From Oscillospiraceae bacterium (lineage in GTDB: Bacteria > Bacillota > Clostridia > Oscillospirales > JAKOTC01), in assembly GCA_035353335.1 (NCBI GenBank), contig DAOPZJ010000011.1:1-51533 (forward strand): DNA of 51,533 nucleotides, in the 5' to 3' direction. Below, one piece after another: positions 34,136 through 42,629 of the stretch. The notes under the pieces are model-generated. The model was not told where the DNA came from. It saw nothing but the letters and a program-made list of their open reading frames with translations, and ran no database searches. The translations under genes were made by a program, and so were the position numbers. Each line of letters starts with the position of its first letter. The stretch's first letter is position 1.

Positions 34136-35580
34136 GCGACCAAAGCCGCGCGCCGTTGATGGAGGCACTGGAACGGATCAGATATGACCGCCTGGTTCCG
34201 TTCGACGTTCCGGGTCATAAGCGCGGCAAAGGCAATCCCGAACTGACAGAGTTTTTGGGGGAGCAGTGTCTCTCGGTGGACGTAAATTCGATGAAACCGC
34301 TAGATAACCTCTGCCACCCCACCAGTGTGATCATGGAAGCGGAGATGCTCGCCGCTGAGGCCTTCGGCGCGGCAAATGCCTTTTTCATGGTCGGCGGAAC
34401 GACTTCCTCGGTTCAGGCGATGATCCTCTCGAGCGTGAAAGGCGGGGACGAGATCATTTTACCGCGCAACGTCCACCAGAGCGTGATCAATTCCCTGGTG
34501 CTCTGCGGCGCGGTTCCGATCTACATCAACCCGCAGACCCATAAGCAGCTCGGAATCTCCCTTGGGATGTCGGTGGCGGAGGTCCGGCACACCATTGAGG
34601 AGCACCCACATGCTAAAGCTGTTTTGGTGAACAACCCCACTTACTACGGCATCTGCTCCGATATCAAGCAGATCACACAGATCGCCCATGAAAAAGGCAT
34701 GCTGGTTTTAGCGGATGAGGCGCACGGAACGCATTTCTATTTCGGAAAAAATATGCCCGTTTCGGCCATGGCGGCAGGTGCAGATATGGCAGCGGTGAGC
34801 ATGCACAAATCGGGCGGTTCGCTGACCCAGAGTTCCATTTTGTTATGCGGGCCGAAGATGAATCCCCACTACGTCCGGAAAATCATCAACCTGACCCAGA
34901 CCACCAGCGGCTCTTATCTGTTGCTTTCCAGTCTTGATGTTTCGAGAAGAAATCTCGCGCTGCAGGGCCCGGAAATCTTTGAAAAAGTGACGCGCTATTC
35001 CGGATATGCACGGGAGGAGATCAACGCCATCGGCGATTATTACGCCTACTCCAAAGAGCTCGTCAACGGCGACAGTATCTTTGATTTCGACACGACAAAA
35101 CTCTCGGTGAACACCCTCGGAATCGGCCTTGCGGGCATCGAGGTCTACGATCTTTTACGCGATGAATACGGAATCCAGATCGAATTTGGGGATTTAGGCA
35201 ATATTTTGGCCTATATCTCGGTCGGCGACAAGCATAAAAACATCGAGCGCCTGATCAGTGCATTAAGCGAGATCCGGCGCATCTATAAACGCACCAACAA
35301 GGATTTGCTCGACAGCGAATACATCAATCCCGTTGTGGCGATGTCCCCGCAAAAGGCTTTTTACGCGGAGAAAATCAGCTTACCCATCGATGAATGTGTC
35401 GGAAAAGTCTGCACCGAGTTTGTGATGTGTTATCCGCCGGGAATTCCGATTTTAGCGCCGGGTGAGCGCATCACTGACGAAATCATCCGCTATATCCGCT
35501 ATTCCGGAGAAAAGGGCTGCCTGATCACAGGCCCGGAAAGCATGAACGCAAGCCGCCTAAACGTGCTGAAAGGAGAATAA
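34132..35580 (+). CDS. speA: arginine (Orn/Lys/Arg-type) decarboxylase, PLP-dependent
   Basis: 482 aa, fold type I, similar in length to Bacillus SpeA. The PLP lysine is in SMHKSGGSLTQSS (Lys226), with ADEAHGTHF (Asp195) before it and FDVPGHKRGKG at the N-terminus. Overlap with speD and the presence of an agmatinase gene in the same operon favour arginine as substrate (product agmatine). Lysine or ornithine cannot be excluded from sequence alone. It lacks the N-terminal wing domain of inducible enterobacterial enzymes, as expected for the Bacillus SpeA group. Confidence 0.88.
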   Translation: MSDQSRAPLMEALERIRYDRLVPFDVPGHKRGKGNPELTEFLGEQCLSVDVNSMKPLDNLCHPTSVIMEAEMLAAEAFGAANAFFMVGGTTSSVQAMILSSVKGGDEIILPRNVHQSVINSLVLCGAVPIYINPQTHKQLGISLGMSVAEVRHTIEEHPHAKAVLVNNPTYYGICSDIKQITQIAHEKGMLVLADEAHGTHFYFGKNMPVSAMAAGADMAAVSMHKSGGSLTQSSILLCGPKMNPHYVRKIINLTQTTSGSYLLLSSLDVSRRNLALQGPEIFEKVTRYSGYAREEINAIGDYYAYSKELVNGDSIFDFDTTKLSVNTLGIGLAGIEVYDLLRDEYGIQIEFGDLGNILAYISVGDKHKNIERLISALSEIRRIYKRTNKDLLDSEYINPVVAMSPQKAFYAEKISLPIDECVGKVCTEFVMCYPPGIPILAPGERITDEIIRYIRYSGEKGCLITGPESMNASRLNVLKGE

Positions 35581-35581
35581 C

Positions 35582-36436
35582 ATGGACGATCTTTGGTACA
35601 GCGAATATCACGCCCCGACAGTTCGGTTTTCCATCAAGGTCAACAGCCAGCTTTACCACGAAAAGAGTGATTATCAGGCCATTTCGGTGTTCGACTCGGC
35701 GGAATTCGGGCGGTTTCTGACGCTCGACGGCATTATGATGCTGACCGAGCGCGACGAATTCATCTACCACGAGATGATCACCCATCCTGAGATAGCCGTC
35801 AATCCGGAGATCAAAAACGTGCTTGTCATCGGCGCGGGCGACGGCGGCGTGGCAAGAGAACTGATTAAGTACAAGCAAATAGAGCAGATCGACGTGGTGG
35901 AAATCGACGAGCGCGTCGTGGAAGTCTGCAAGCAATATCTTCAAAAGACTGCCAGCGGTTTCGACGACTCCCGGGTTCAGCTTCATTTTCAGGACGGTTT
36001 AAAGTTCGTCCGGCGCAAAGAAAACGCTTACGACTTAATCATCGTCGACTCCACCGACCCGTTCGGCCCCGGCGAAGTGTTATTTACCAAGGAGTTTTAC
36101 GGGAGCTGCTTTAACGCGCTGACCGAAAACGGCATCCTTGTCAATCAGCATGAGAGTTCATTTTATAAAGGAGACGCAAAAGAGATGCAGGCCGCGCACC
36201 GGTGCAACGCGCAGATTTTCCCGGTCAGCCGGCTCTATCAGGCGCATATACCGACCTATCCCTCAGGCCATTGGCTGTTCGGTTTTTCTTCCAAAGGTCT
36301 TGACCCCATAAAGGACTTTAAACCGGATTACTGGAACAGTTTCGGAATTACGACTCACTATTACAACACACCGCTGCATCTCGGAGCTTTTGCGCTGCCG
36401 AATTATATCAAGGAGCTGCTCGCCGATGAGAAATAA
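35582..36436 (+). CDS. speE: spermidine synthase (polyamine aminopropyltransferase)
   Basis: 284 aa. N-terminal beta domain (WYSEYHAPTVRFSIKVNSQLY), then a methyltransferase-like fold with VLVIGAGDGGVARELIKY, VVEIDERVVEVCKQYL, the FQDGLKFV segment and the active-site acidic motif IIVDSTDPFGPGE. It transfers an aminopropyl group from decarboxylated AdoMet to putrescine. AAGGAG lies in the end of speA; the 3' end overlaps speB by 11 nt. Confidence 0.95.
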   Translation: MDDLWYSEYHAPTVRFSIKVNSQLYHEKSDYQAISVFDSAEFGRFLTLDGIMMLTERDEFIYHEMITHPEIAVNPEIKNVLVIGAGDGGVARELIKYKQIEQIDVVEIDERVVEVCKQYLQKTASGFDDSRVQLHFQDGLKFVRRKENAYDLIIVDSTDPFGPGEVLFTKEFYGSCFNALTENGILVNQHESSFYKGDAKEMQAAHRCNAQIFPVSRLYQAHIPTYPSGHWLFGFSSKGLDPIKDFKPDYWNSFGITTHYYNTPLHLGAFALPNYIKELLADEK

Positions 36437-37289
36437 TACGAATCATAAAAACGTGCAAACCTTTCTTGCCTGTGATGCCGGGTATAAAGAAGCGCAGGCG
36501 GTGTTGTTCGGCGCGCCGTTTGACGGAACCACCTCGTTCCGTCCCGGCACACGGTTCGGGCCGTCCGCCATCCGAAACGAGTCTTTCGGTATTGAGACCT
36601 ATTCGCCCTATTGTGATAAAGATCTGACCGATTTCCGCGTCTATGACGGCGGTGATTTGGAACTCCCCTTCGGCAACACCGGGCGCGTGCTGCAGCAGAT
36701 CGAAAAATATACCCAAAAACTGCTTTCGGATAGCAAGCGCTTTTTGATGCTGGGCGGCGAACATCTGGTTACCCTTGGCGCTCTGCGCGCGGCGGTCAGG
36801 CGTTATCCGGATCTGCATATTCTCCATCTTGACGCTCATACCGATTTACGCGACGACTACATCGGCGAAAAATTGTCGCACTCCACGGTCATCCGCCGGG
36901 CATGGGAACTCGTCGGCGACGGAAAGATTCATCAGTTCGGCATCCGAAGCGGCGAAAAATATGAATTCGAATTCGCACAGGCACATACTAACTTACGCAA
37001 GTTTGATCTTGCGGGCTTCGAACAGATCGTCGCCCGATTGAAAGATCAGCCGGTATACTTCACCCTCGATTTGGATGTGCTCGATTCCTCGGTCTTTTGC
37101 GGAACCGGTACCCCCGAAGCCGGCGGTGTGACTTTTAAAGAATTGATCGAAGCGATTTTACAGTTAAATCGGCTGAATATCGTGGGCGGCGATGTCGTCG
37201 AACTCTGCCCGCATTACGACCAGAGCGGCAGTTCTACGGCCGCTGCCTGTAAAATCACCCGGGAAGTACTATTACAAATTTTAAAATAA
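36426..37289 (+). CDS. speB: agmatinase
   Basis: 287 aa from the ATG at 36426, inside the end of speE; an upstream in-frame start at 36390 is less likely. Ureohydrolase manganese ligands are GGEHLVT, HLDAHTDLRDDY and DLDVLDSS, with the family end GGDVVELCPHYD. It converts agmatine to putrescine plus urea. Together with SpeA this gives putrescine from arginine without ornithine. Confidence 0.92.
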   Translation: MRNNTNHKNVQTFLACDAGYKEAQAVLFGAPFDGTTSFRPGTRFGPSAIRNESFGIETYSPYCDKDLTDFRVYDGGDLELPFGNTGRVLQQIEKYTQKLLSDSKRFLMLGGEHLVTLGALRAAVRRYPDLHILHLDAHTDLRDDYIGEKLSHSTVIRRAWELVGDGKIHQFGIRSGEKYEFEFAQAHTNLRKFDLAGFEQIVARLKDQPVYFTLDLDVLDSSVFCGTGTPEAGGVTFKELIEAILQLNRLNIVGGDVVELCPHYDQSGSSTAAACKITREVLLQILK

Positions 37290-37310
37290 AACCTAAAAGG
37301 AGGCTATATT

Positions 37311-38513
37311 ATGGGAAAATGTATGATTATCGGCTGCGGCGGCGTCGCGAGTGTCGCCATCCACAAATGCTGCCAAAACAGCGAGGCCTTTGAAGAGATC
37401 ATGATCGCAAGCCGCACCAAATCCAAGTGCGATGCGCTCAAAGCCAAGCTCGAGGGCACTACCAAGACCAAGATTCAAACCGCGCAAGTGGACGCGGATC
37501 ATGTCGACGAACTCGTTGCGCTGATTCAAAAGTTCAAGCCGGACGTCGTGCTGAACCTCGCTTTGCCCTATCAGGATTTGACCATTATGGACGCCTGCCT
37601 TGCGACCAAGACGCATTATGTCGACACCGCAAACTACGAGCCGCCGGAGCTTGCGAAATTCGAGTATAAATGGCAGTGGGCATACCGGGAAAAATTCAAC
37701 AAGGCCGGAATCTGCGCATTGCTCGGCAGCGGCTTTGACCCGGGCGTGACGGGCGTATATTCGGCATACGCGCAAAAGCATTATTTTGATGAGATAAATT
37801 ATATCGACATCCTCGACTGCAACGGCGGCGACCACGGCTACCCGTTCGCGACCAACTTCAATCCGGAGATCAACATCCGCGAGGTCACCGCAAAGGGCAG
37901 CTACTGGGAAAACGGCAAATGGGTCGAGACCGAGCCGATGGAGATCAAGCGCGAATACGACTTTAAAGACGTCGGGAAAAAGGATATGTATCTGCTCCAC
38001 CACGAAGAATTGGAGAGTTTGGGCCTCAATATCAAGGGCATCAAGCGGATCCGTTTCTTTATGACCTTCGGCCAGAGCTATCTCACCCATTTAAAATGCT
38101 TACAGGACGTCGGAATGACTTCCATCGAGCCGATTGAATTTGAGGGCCATCAGATCATCCCGCTGCAATTTTTGAAAGCGGTGCTGCCCGATCCCGCGAG
38201 TTTGGGCCCCCGCACCGTCGGTAAGACCAACATCGGCTGCATCTTCCAGGGCGTCAAGGACGGCAAGCCCAAGACCTATTATGTCTATAACATCTGCGAC
38301 CATCAGGCGTGCTATCGCGAAGTCGGCAGCCAGGCGATCTCCTACACCACGGGTGTTCCCGCGATGATCGGCGCGATGCTCGTGATGAACGGCATCTGGA
38401 ATAAGCCGGGCGTGTGGAATATGGAAGAGTTCGACCCGGATCCGTTTATGGACGCGCTGAACAAATGGGGCCTGCCGTGGGAAGAAGATTTCAACCCCGT
38501 GCTCGTTGACTGA
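37311..38513 (+). CDS. carboxy(nor)spermidine dehydrogenase (saccharopine dehydrogenase family)
   Basis: 400 aa, AAAAGGAGG ribosome site. Rossmann motif MIIGCGGVASVAIHKC at the N-terminus, VVLNLALPYQDL, and the family's GFDPGVTGVYSAYAQK. Lengths and motifs match CASDH/CANSDH, which condenses putrescine (or diaminopropane) with aspartate semialdehyde using NADPH to give carboxyspermidine. The next gene, overlapping by 1 nt (TGATG), encodes the matching decarboxylase. This is a second, AdoMet-independent way to spermidine in the same operon as speD/speE. Confidence 0.9.
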   Translation: MGKCMIIGCGGVASVAIHKCCQNSEAFEEIMIASRTKSKCDALKAKLEGTTKTKIQTAQVDADHVDELVALIQKFKPDVVLNLALPYQDLTIMDACLATKTHYVDTANYEPPELAKFEYKWQWAYREKFNKAGICALLGSGFDPGVTGVYSAYAQKHYFDEINYIDILDCNGGDHGYPFATNFNPEINIREVTAKGSYWENGKWVETEPMEIKREYDFKDVGKKDMYLLHHEELESLGLNIKGIKRIRFFMTFGQSYLTHLKCLQDVGMTSIEPIEFEGHQIIPLQFLKAVLPDPASLGPRTVGKTNIGCIFQGVKDGKPKTYYVYNICDHQACYREVGSQAISYTTGVPAMIGAMLVMNGIWNKPGVWNMEEFDPDPFMDALNKWGLPWEEDFNPVLVD

Positions 38514-39649
38514 TGAACGACCTCCTTTATTCGGTCGAGACGCCCTGCTATGTCGTCGATGAGAAGCGGCTCGAAGATAACCTCGTCATTTTAGCGGATG
38601 TGGCAAAACAGGCGGGCTGCAAAATTCTACTTGCCCAGAAGGCCTTTTCGATGTTTGCCGTCTATCCGCTCATCGGGAAATATCTTTCGGGCACGACGGC
38701 AAGCGGGTTGTTCGAAGCCAAGTTAGGCCACGATGAGATGGGCAAAGAGACTCATATCTTTTCTGCCGCTTACCCCGAAAAGGATTTCGACGAGATTTTA
38801 ACACTTTGCGACCATATCAGCTTCAATTCGTTCTCCCAGTGGGAAAAATACCGCGAAAAAGCCCTTGCCGCCAAGAAAAGCTGCGGAATACGGATCAATC
38901 CCGAGCATTCCACGCAGGGTAAAAGCATCTACGACCCCTGCGCCGAGGGCTCCCGCTTGGGCGTCACCCGAGAAAACTTCCGCGAAGACCTGTTGGACGG
39001 CATTGAGGGGCTGCATTTTCACACCCTCTGCGAACAAAACAGCGACGCACTGGTCGAAACGCTTGCGGTGGTGGACGAAAAGTTCGGCGAATTTATCCCG
39101 CGCATGAAAATTAAATGGGTCAACTTCGGCGGCGGCCACCACATCACCCGAGCCGATTACGACCGAAAAACGTTGATTGACTGTATTAAACGGTTCAAGG
39201 ATAAATATCAAGTTGAGGTCTATCTGGAGCCGGGCGAGGCCGTCGCCTATTACGCCGGATATCTGGTAGCCTCGGTGCTGGACATCGTTCATAATAGCAT
39301 TGACATCGCCCTGCTGGACGCCTCTGCCGCCTGCCATATGCCCGACGTGATCGAAATGCCTTACCGCCCGCCGCTTTGGCAGAGCGGGAAATCGGGAGAA
39401 AAGCCGTATACCTACCGCCTTGCGGGCTCAACCTGCCTTGCCGGTGATATAATCGGGGATTACTCTTTTGACACGCCTCTGAAAATCGGGGATAAGTTGA
39501 TTTTCGAGGACATGGCGATTTATTCGATGGTCAAAAACAACACTTTCAACGGCATGTGCCTGCCCTCTATCGCATTGTTGAAAAAGGACGGCAAGATTGA
39601 GCATATCCGAACGTTCGGATATGAGAATTTCAAAAACAGGTTGTCTTGA
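38513..39649 (+). CDS. nspC: carboxynorspermidine/carboxyspermidine decarboxylase
   Basis: 378 aa, alanine racemase-like fold type III PLP enzyme. It starts SVETPCYVVDEKRLEDNL, with the PLP lysine in LLAQKAFSMF (Lys43), the glycine loop VNFGGGHHIT, and the catalytic cysteine in AGSTCLAGDIIGDY. It decarboxylates carboxyspermidine to spermidine (or carboxynorspermidine to norspermidine). Last gene of the polyamine operon, followed by a GC-rich hairpin. Confidence 0.93.
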   Translation: MNDLLYSVETPCYVVDEKRLEDNLVILADVAKQAGCKILLAQKAFSMFAVYPLIGKYLSGTTASGLFEAKLGHDEMGKETHIFSAAYPEKDFDEILTLCDHISFNSFSQWEKYREKALAAKKSCGIRINPEHSTQGKSIYDPCAEGSRLGVTRENFREDLLDGIEGLHFHTLCEQNSDALVETLAVVDEKFGEFIPRMKIKWVNFGGGHHITRADYDRKTLIDCIKRFKDKYQVEVYLEPGEAVAYYAGYLVASVLDIVHNSIDIALLDASAACHMPDVIEMPYRPPLWQSGKSGEKPYTYRLAGSTCLAGDIIGDYSFDTPLKIGDKLIFEDMAIYSMVKNNTFNGMCLPSIALLKKDGKIEHIRTFGYENFKNRLS

Positions 39650-39676
39650 TAGCATACGTCAATATAACAGCATAAG

Positions 39677-39707
39677 ACCCGCCCGCCTTGAAAAACGGCG
39701 AGCGGGT
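39677..39707 (+). terminator. GC-rich hairpin at the end of the polyamine operon
   Basis: ACCCGCCCGCC (39677-39687) pairs with GGCGAGCGGGT (39697-39707) with one mismatch; only TGCATTTT follows, so the U tract is imperfect. Confidence 0.65.
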
Positions 39708-39720
39708 TGCATTTTCGCGA

Positions 39721-39749
39721 TTGAAGACAGCTTTTTGCTGTAGTATAAT
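39721..39749 (+). promoter_or_regulatory. promoter for the DUF434 gene
   Basis: TTGAAG (39721-39726), 17-nt spacer, TATAAT (39744-39749). An inverted repeat ACAGC-TTTTT-GCTGT sits inside the spacer and could be an operator. Confidence 0.6.
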
Positions 39750-39791
39750 AATCCCAAGCAGTTCTTATCTGATTCGACTGGGGATGAAATC

Positions 39792-40529
39792 ATGTGCGCA
39801 TCGGTAAAACGCGGATATTATCCCTCTGACAAGATCAATTTTTCCGGCTCCGCGCTCGGAACGCTGAACCGCGCGGCTGAGGAGTTGTTTTTCCTATTGA
39901 ACCGCGGCTATCCCGCCAAAAGCGCCTCCGCCTTCATCGGCAATCACTATCTGCTCCCGGAGCGCGGACGGGTCGCCCTGACGCGCGCCGTCGCCTCCGA
40001 AAAAGATATCGCAGCCCGAAAGGCCAAACAGCGGGGGAAGGTTCCGGAAGGGGAGACCGTCCACATTGATGGATTTAATCAGATCATTACTCTCGAAGTC
40101 GCATTGTCCGGTTCTCCGGTGATTGCCTGCATGGACGGGACCTACCGCGATCTCGCCGGATTGCGCGGCACCTACCGCCTGATCGACAAGACCGATACCG
40201 CGATCAAACTTATTTTCTCCGCGCTGCGGGAATTTTCCGCGCAAAAAGCGGTTTTCCTGCTCGATAAACCGATCTCCAACTCCGGCAGATTGAAAACCCG
40301 GATTGCGGAGATTGCCGAAGAAGAGCAATTCGAGACCGAAATCGAACTTGCCGATAAAGTCGATCAGACGCTCTATGAGCTTTCAAACGTTGTCACAAGC
40401 GACAGTGTGATTTTAGACCGCTGCGAGAGCTGGTTAAACCTGAATGAAATCCTGATTCCCGCAATTCAGGACATATGGATTATCAAACTCCAAGGATATA
40501 TTTTGTCGAATAAAACAGATAGTATATAG
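39792..40529 (+). CDS. DUF434 domain-containing protein
   Basis: 245 aa. The N-terminal part, with AAEELFFLLNRGYPAKSASAF then IGNHYLLPERGRVALTRAV, matches the DUF434 pattern; the following ~170 residues (HIDGFNQIITLEVALSGSPV, CMDGTYRDLAGLRGTYR, VFLLDKPISNSGRLK) are the associated second domain found in archaeal and bacterial members. FLLDKPxSNSG and the conserved Asp residues suggest a nucleotide or nuclease-like fold, but no function is established. It has its own promoter and is followed after 13 nt by an esterase gene. Confidence 0.75.
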   Translation: MCASVKRGYYPSDKINFSGSALGTLNRAAEELFFLLNRGYPAKSASAFIGNHYLLPERGRVALTRAVASEKDIAARKAKQRGKVPEGETVHIDGFNQIITLEVALSGSPVIACMDGTYRDLAGLRGTYRLIDKTDTAIKLIFSALREFSAQKAVFLLDKPISNSGRLKTRIAEIAEEEQFETEIELADKVDQTLYELSNVVTSDSVILDRCESWLNLNEILIPAIQDIWIIKLQGYILSNKTDSI

Positions 40530-40542
40530 AAAAGAGAGAATC

Positions 40543-41217
40543 ATGAACAAAAAAAATTATCTCGCAGACGATAAATACCGTATGAATTACGAGGTTTTTA
40601 CCCCCGAGACATTCAAAAAGAATCTGCCCCTGATTATTTTTTTACATGGTGCGGGCGAACGCGGCACGGTTGTAGAGCACCTCGGCCGCCATGGAATTCC
40701 GCTGATGCTCGAAAAAGGATTCGAAACCGAAGCCGTGATTTTGTGCCCGCAATGCCCGGGCGACTGTGTTTGGGACAATATCCCGTGGGAGGTTAAAGCC
40801 CTCATCGACCGGGTGATCGACGAATACGACGTCGACCGTACGCGGGTCTCGCTGACCGGCGGGAGCATGGGCGGCTTCGGCACCTGGATGATCGGACTCA
40901 CCTTCCCGAATTTCTTCTCGGCGATTGCGCCCGTAGCAGGCGGCGGGATGTCGTGGCGCTGTTCCAATCTGAGCACCACGCCGGTGCATGCCTACCACGG
41001 CAGCGCGGACACGGCGGTCCCGTTAGTTTATTCGCAGCTGATGGTGGACTCGGTCATCAAAAACGGCGGAAAAGCGACGCTGACCGTGCTCGACGGTTAC
41101 GACCACTGCGGCGGCATCAACACCGCTTATCAGCAATACGGCGTTGTCGATTGGCTGCTCTCGCAGCAGCGCACCGATTTTACCCCGATCCCGGAAGCGC
41201 TCTCGTTTTATTATTAA
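40543..41217 (+). CDS. alpha/beta-hydrolase (carboxylesterase/phospholipase-type)
   Basis: 224 aa. LIIFLHGAGERG gives the oxyanion region, LTGGSMGGFGTW the nucleophile elbow (Ser108), HGSADTAVPL the acid and DGYDHCGGIN the histidine. This is the classic catalytic triad in the right order for prolyl-oligopeptidase/dienelactone hydrolase-like esterases. No signal peptide. Substrate unknown. Co-directional with the DUF434 gene. Confidence 0.8.
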   Translation: MNKKNYLADDKYRMNYEVFTPETFKKNLPLIIFLHGAGERGTVVEHLGRHGIPLMLEKGFETEAVILCPQCPGDCVWDNIPWEVKALIDRVIDEYDVDRTRVSLTGGSMGGFGTWMIGLTFPNFFSAIAPVAGGGMSWRCSNLSTTPVHAYHGSADTAVPLVYSQLMVDSVIKNGGKATLTVLDGYDHCGGINTAYQQYGVVDWLLSQQRTDFTPIPEALSFYY

Positions 41218-41297
41218 TATAGTAAAGTCACTTAAAAACCTCGCTCTTATTAATCAGAGTTCCTTCGCTGCGCTCACGATGACAGTCTCTCTTAAAC

Positions 41298-41330
41298 AAC
41301 AGAGCCGCGTCGATTCGTCACGGCTCTGTT
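41298..41330 (+). terminator. 10-bp hairpin after the esterase gene
   Basis: AACAGAGCCG (41298-41307) and CGGCTCTGTT (41321-41330) form a perfect 10-bp stem with a 13-nt loop, without a U tract. The stretch 41260-41290 just before it (TTCCTTCGCTGCGCTCACGA) looks like a dispersed intergenic repeat. From 41331 to 41611 no gene is evident. Confidence 0.5.
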
Positions 41331-41611
41331 CATATCGAGGGCAATATCTTTGGAATAATCGAACGCCTATTTTGATACCATCGTATCAAAGCGGGTGTTC
41401 TGTTATTTTCGAAAAAATGGCGTCACTAAAGGATTTTTCGATATTATTTAACGATTTCCGGCTCTTGTTATCGCTTGATATACAAAATGAGGGCATACTT
41501 AAATTTTTACATCAAATCTTTTAACGAAAGGTCATTACTATGTGCATTTTAAGTAGGTATGTGCACATTTAATTATTCCTCTTAAAAGGACATCCGGATT
41601 TTTGCAAGCCA

Positions 41612-41650
41612 ATGCGGGTTGATCCAGGTGACGCATTGATGAGAGAATAA
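41612..41650 (+). pseudogene. 3' remnant of an FtsX-like permease gene
   Basis: Twelve codons and a stop reading MRVDPGDALMRE, nearly the same as the last residues of the two permeases at 45485-46588 (MRVEPGDALRRE) and 48936-50084 (MRIEPGDALRRA). Upstream codons in this frame do not continue the permease. It sits just in front of the first cassette, in the place a preceding cassette's permease would end, so it is probably the scar of a lost copy. Confidence 0.5.
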
Positions 41651-41702
41651 AGTTGAAAAATCGTAACATTGTTACATTATGGGATTTAAAATCTGGAAAT
41701 GC

Positions 41703-41731
41703 TTGACACAAGGAAATTAATAGTGTAAAAT
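41703..41731 (+). promoter_or_regulatory. sigma-A promoter of cassette 1
   Basis: TTGACA (41703-41708), 17-nt spacer, TAAAAT (41726-41731). Leader of about 125 nt before the microprotein start at 41862. Confidence 0.75.
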
Positions 41732-41861
41732 ATAACCAACAGAACGAAATCAGAGCGAAAAATGAGACAGAGAATTATTAAATAATCGAAAGGAAAAAAA
41801 TTTAAGTAGAAAAGCGAATTCGCTTGAGAAAATTTAATAACACGAAGGAGGTGAAAACACG

Positions 41862-42032
41862 ATGGGAGCATGGAAAAAAGTTCATTTTTCGGTATGTTTG
41901 ATTTTCGCTGGAAACGATTTTGGCCAAACCGATTCCGCCGATGTTGAATCGGAGAAAATCAAACGGCATGTTACCTGTCGGCCGCAGCGGGCAATAAGGC
42001 CTGTACGGGAAGTGCTGATTTTGATTGAATGA
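41862..42032 (+). CDS. cassette 1 microprotein (56 aa, KRH...REVL family)
   Basis: Starts at ATG 41862 after a near-perfect AAGGAGGTG ribosome site (spacing 8). The C-terminal half (KRHVTCRPQRAIRPVREVL) matches the microprotein of cassette 2 (KRHALNRPHRAAKPEREVL), and four of the shared codons differ only synonymously (K, R, P, L), which supports translation. The N-terminal half is weakly hydrophobic with one Cys. The DNA also contains strong inverted repeats (TTTGATTTTC/GAAAATCAAA), so a structured RNA role is an alternative or addition. No known family recognised. Basic C-terminus; possibly a regulatory or nucleic-acid/RNA-binding peptide. Followed by a secreted-protein gene. Confidence 0.6.
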   Translation: MGAWKKVHFSVCLIFAGNDFGQTDSADVESEKIKRHVTCRPQRAIRPVREVLILIE

Positions 42033-42103
42033 CCCGGAGCCGCCAAACTAATTGTTGTCAGATCACAATTTGCCTAAAAAAACAGGTTCTGGGCGGTTTC
42101 GGG
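42033..42103 (+). other. long-range hairpin after the cassette 1 microprotein
   Basis: CCCGGAGCCGCC (42033-42044) pairs over 12 positions, with G-U pairs, with GGCGGTTTCGGG (42092-42103). It starts right at the microprotein stop codon and ends 100 nt before the secreted-protein gene. Confidence 0.45.
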
Positions 42104-42202
42104 AAATGAGTAGGCCTGTAAGTTAAAAATATGTGATACATCATGGCCAAAAATAAGGGCCTCGATTGTGTTACATAGGGAATGACTAAGGAGGTCAAAC
42201 AT

Positions 42203-42550
42203 ATGAAAAAGCTCATTACTCTTGTCATGGTTGCCATGCTTGCTGTTTGCTGCTTTACCATAAACACGTTTGCCAGAACAGCGGAAGGATATGTGGATCT
42301 GACTGTTTCAATCGGCGGAGGATACAGCTCCGGAAGCACAATGGTCGGGGTATACCCTGACGAAGATCCGTTGACGTTTTCTCCGATCTGGGCCTATGCT
42401 GAAACATGCTTCGGGCCTTATATCGAAGGGCAAGATTATGCTTCGTCGGACGGTTCATACGCCGTGTGGGCCACATCGTTCGGCGGAACGCATTATGATT
42501 ACGAGTATCAAGCCATCAATGCCGGGAATTCCGGTTACGGTCAGGCCTGA
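42203..42550 (+). CDS. cassette 1 secreted small protein (115 aa)
   Basis: Start ATG 42203 with AAGGAGGT 7 nt upstream; an ATG seven codons earlier overlaps that site. Sec signal peptide MKKLITLVMVAMLAVCCFTI with predicted cleavage after NTFA, leaving about 91 residues rich in Gly, Ser, Tyr and Asp (SIGGGYSSGS, YASSDGSYAVWATSFGGTHY) and ending GNSGYGQA. One Cys remains in the mature part, so no internal disulfide is likely. No catalytic motif. Position, size and neighbouring permeases resemble lactococcin-972-like bacteriocin loci, although the sequence is not clearly of that family. The equivalent protein in cassette 2 has a similar layout and ends GNGDQA. Confidence 0.72.
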   Translation: MKKLITLVMVAMLAVCCFTINTFARTAEGYVDLTVSIGGGYSSGSTMVGVYPDEDPLTFSPIWAYAETCFGPYIEGQDYASSDGSYAVWATSFGGTHYDYEYQAINAGNSGYGQA

Positions 42551-42560
42551 ACAAGTCAAG

Positions 42561-42590
42561 CAGTTCCCGCCCTTTTCGGGGCGGGAACTG
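42561..42590 (+). terminator. 12-bp GC-rich hairpin between secreted-protein and RCC1 genes (cassette 1)
   Basis: CAGTTCCCGCCC (42561-42572) and GGGCGGGAACTG (42579-42590), perfect 12-bp stem, 6-nt loop. No U tract follows (TAAATTTGG), so it probably acts as partial terminator or mRNA 3'-end stabiliser. Cassette 2 has a different hairpin at the same place. Confidence 0.7.
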
Positions 42591-42629
42591 TAAATTTGGT
42601 ATGCAATGTTATTTATTGGAGATATGAAT

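Noticed and set aside
41262..41290. TTCCTTCGCTGCGCTCACGA as an insertion element end
   Set aside because: No transposase or matching partner end is present; it is more likely a common dispersed intergenic repeat.
42203..42550. Direct assignment of the secreted protein as lactococcin 972
   Set aside because: Size, signal peptide and permease context fit, but the family's typical conserved residues are not convincingly present.
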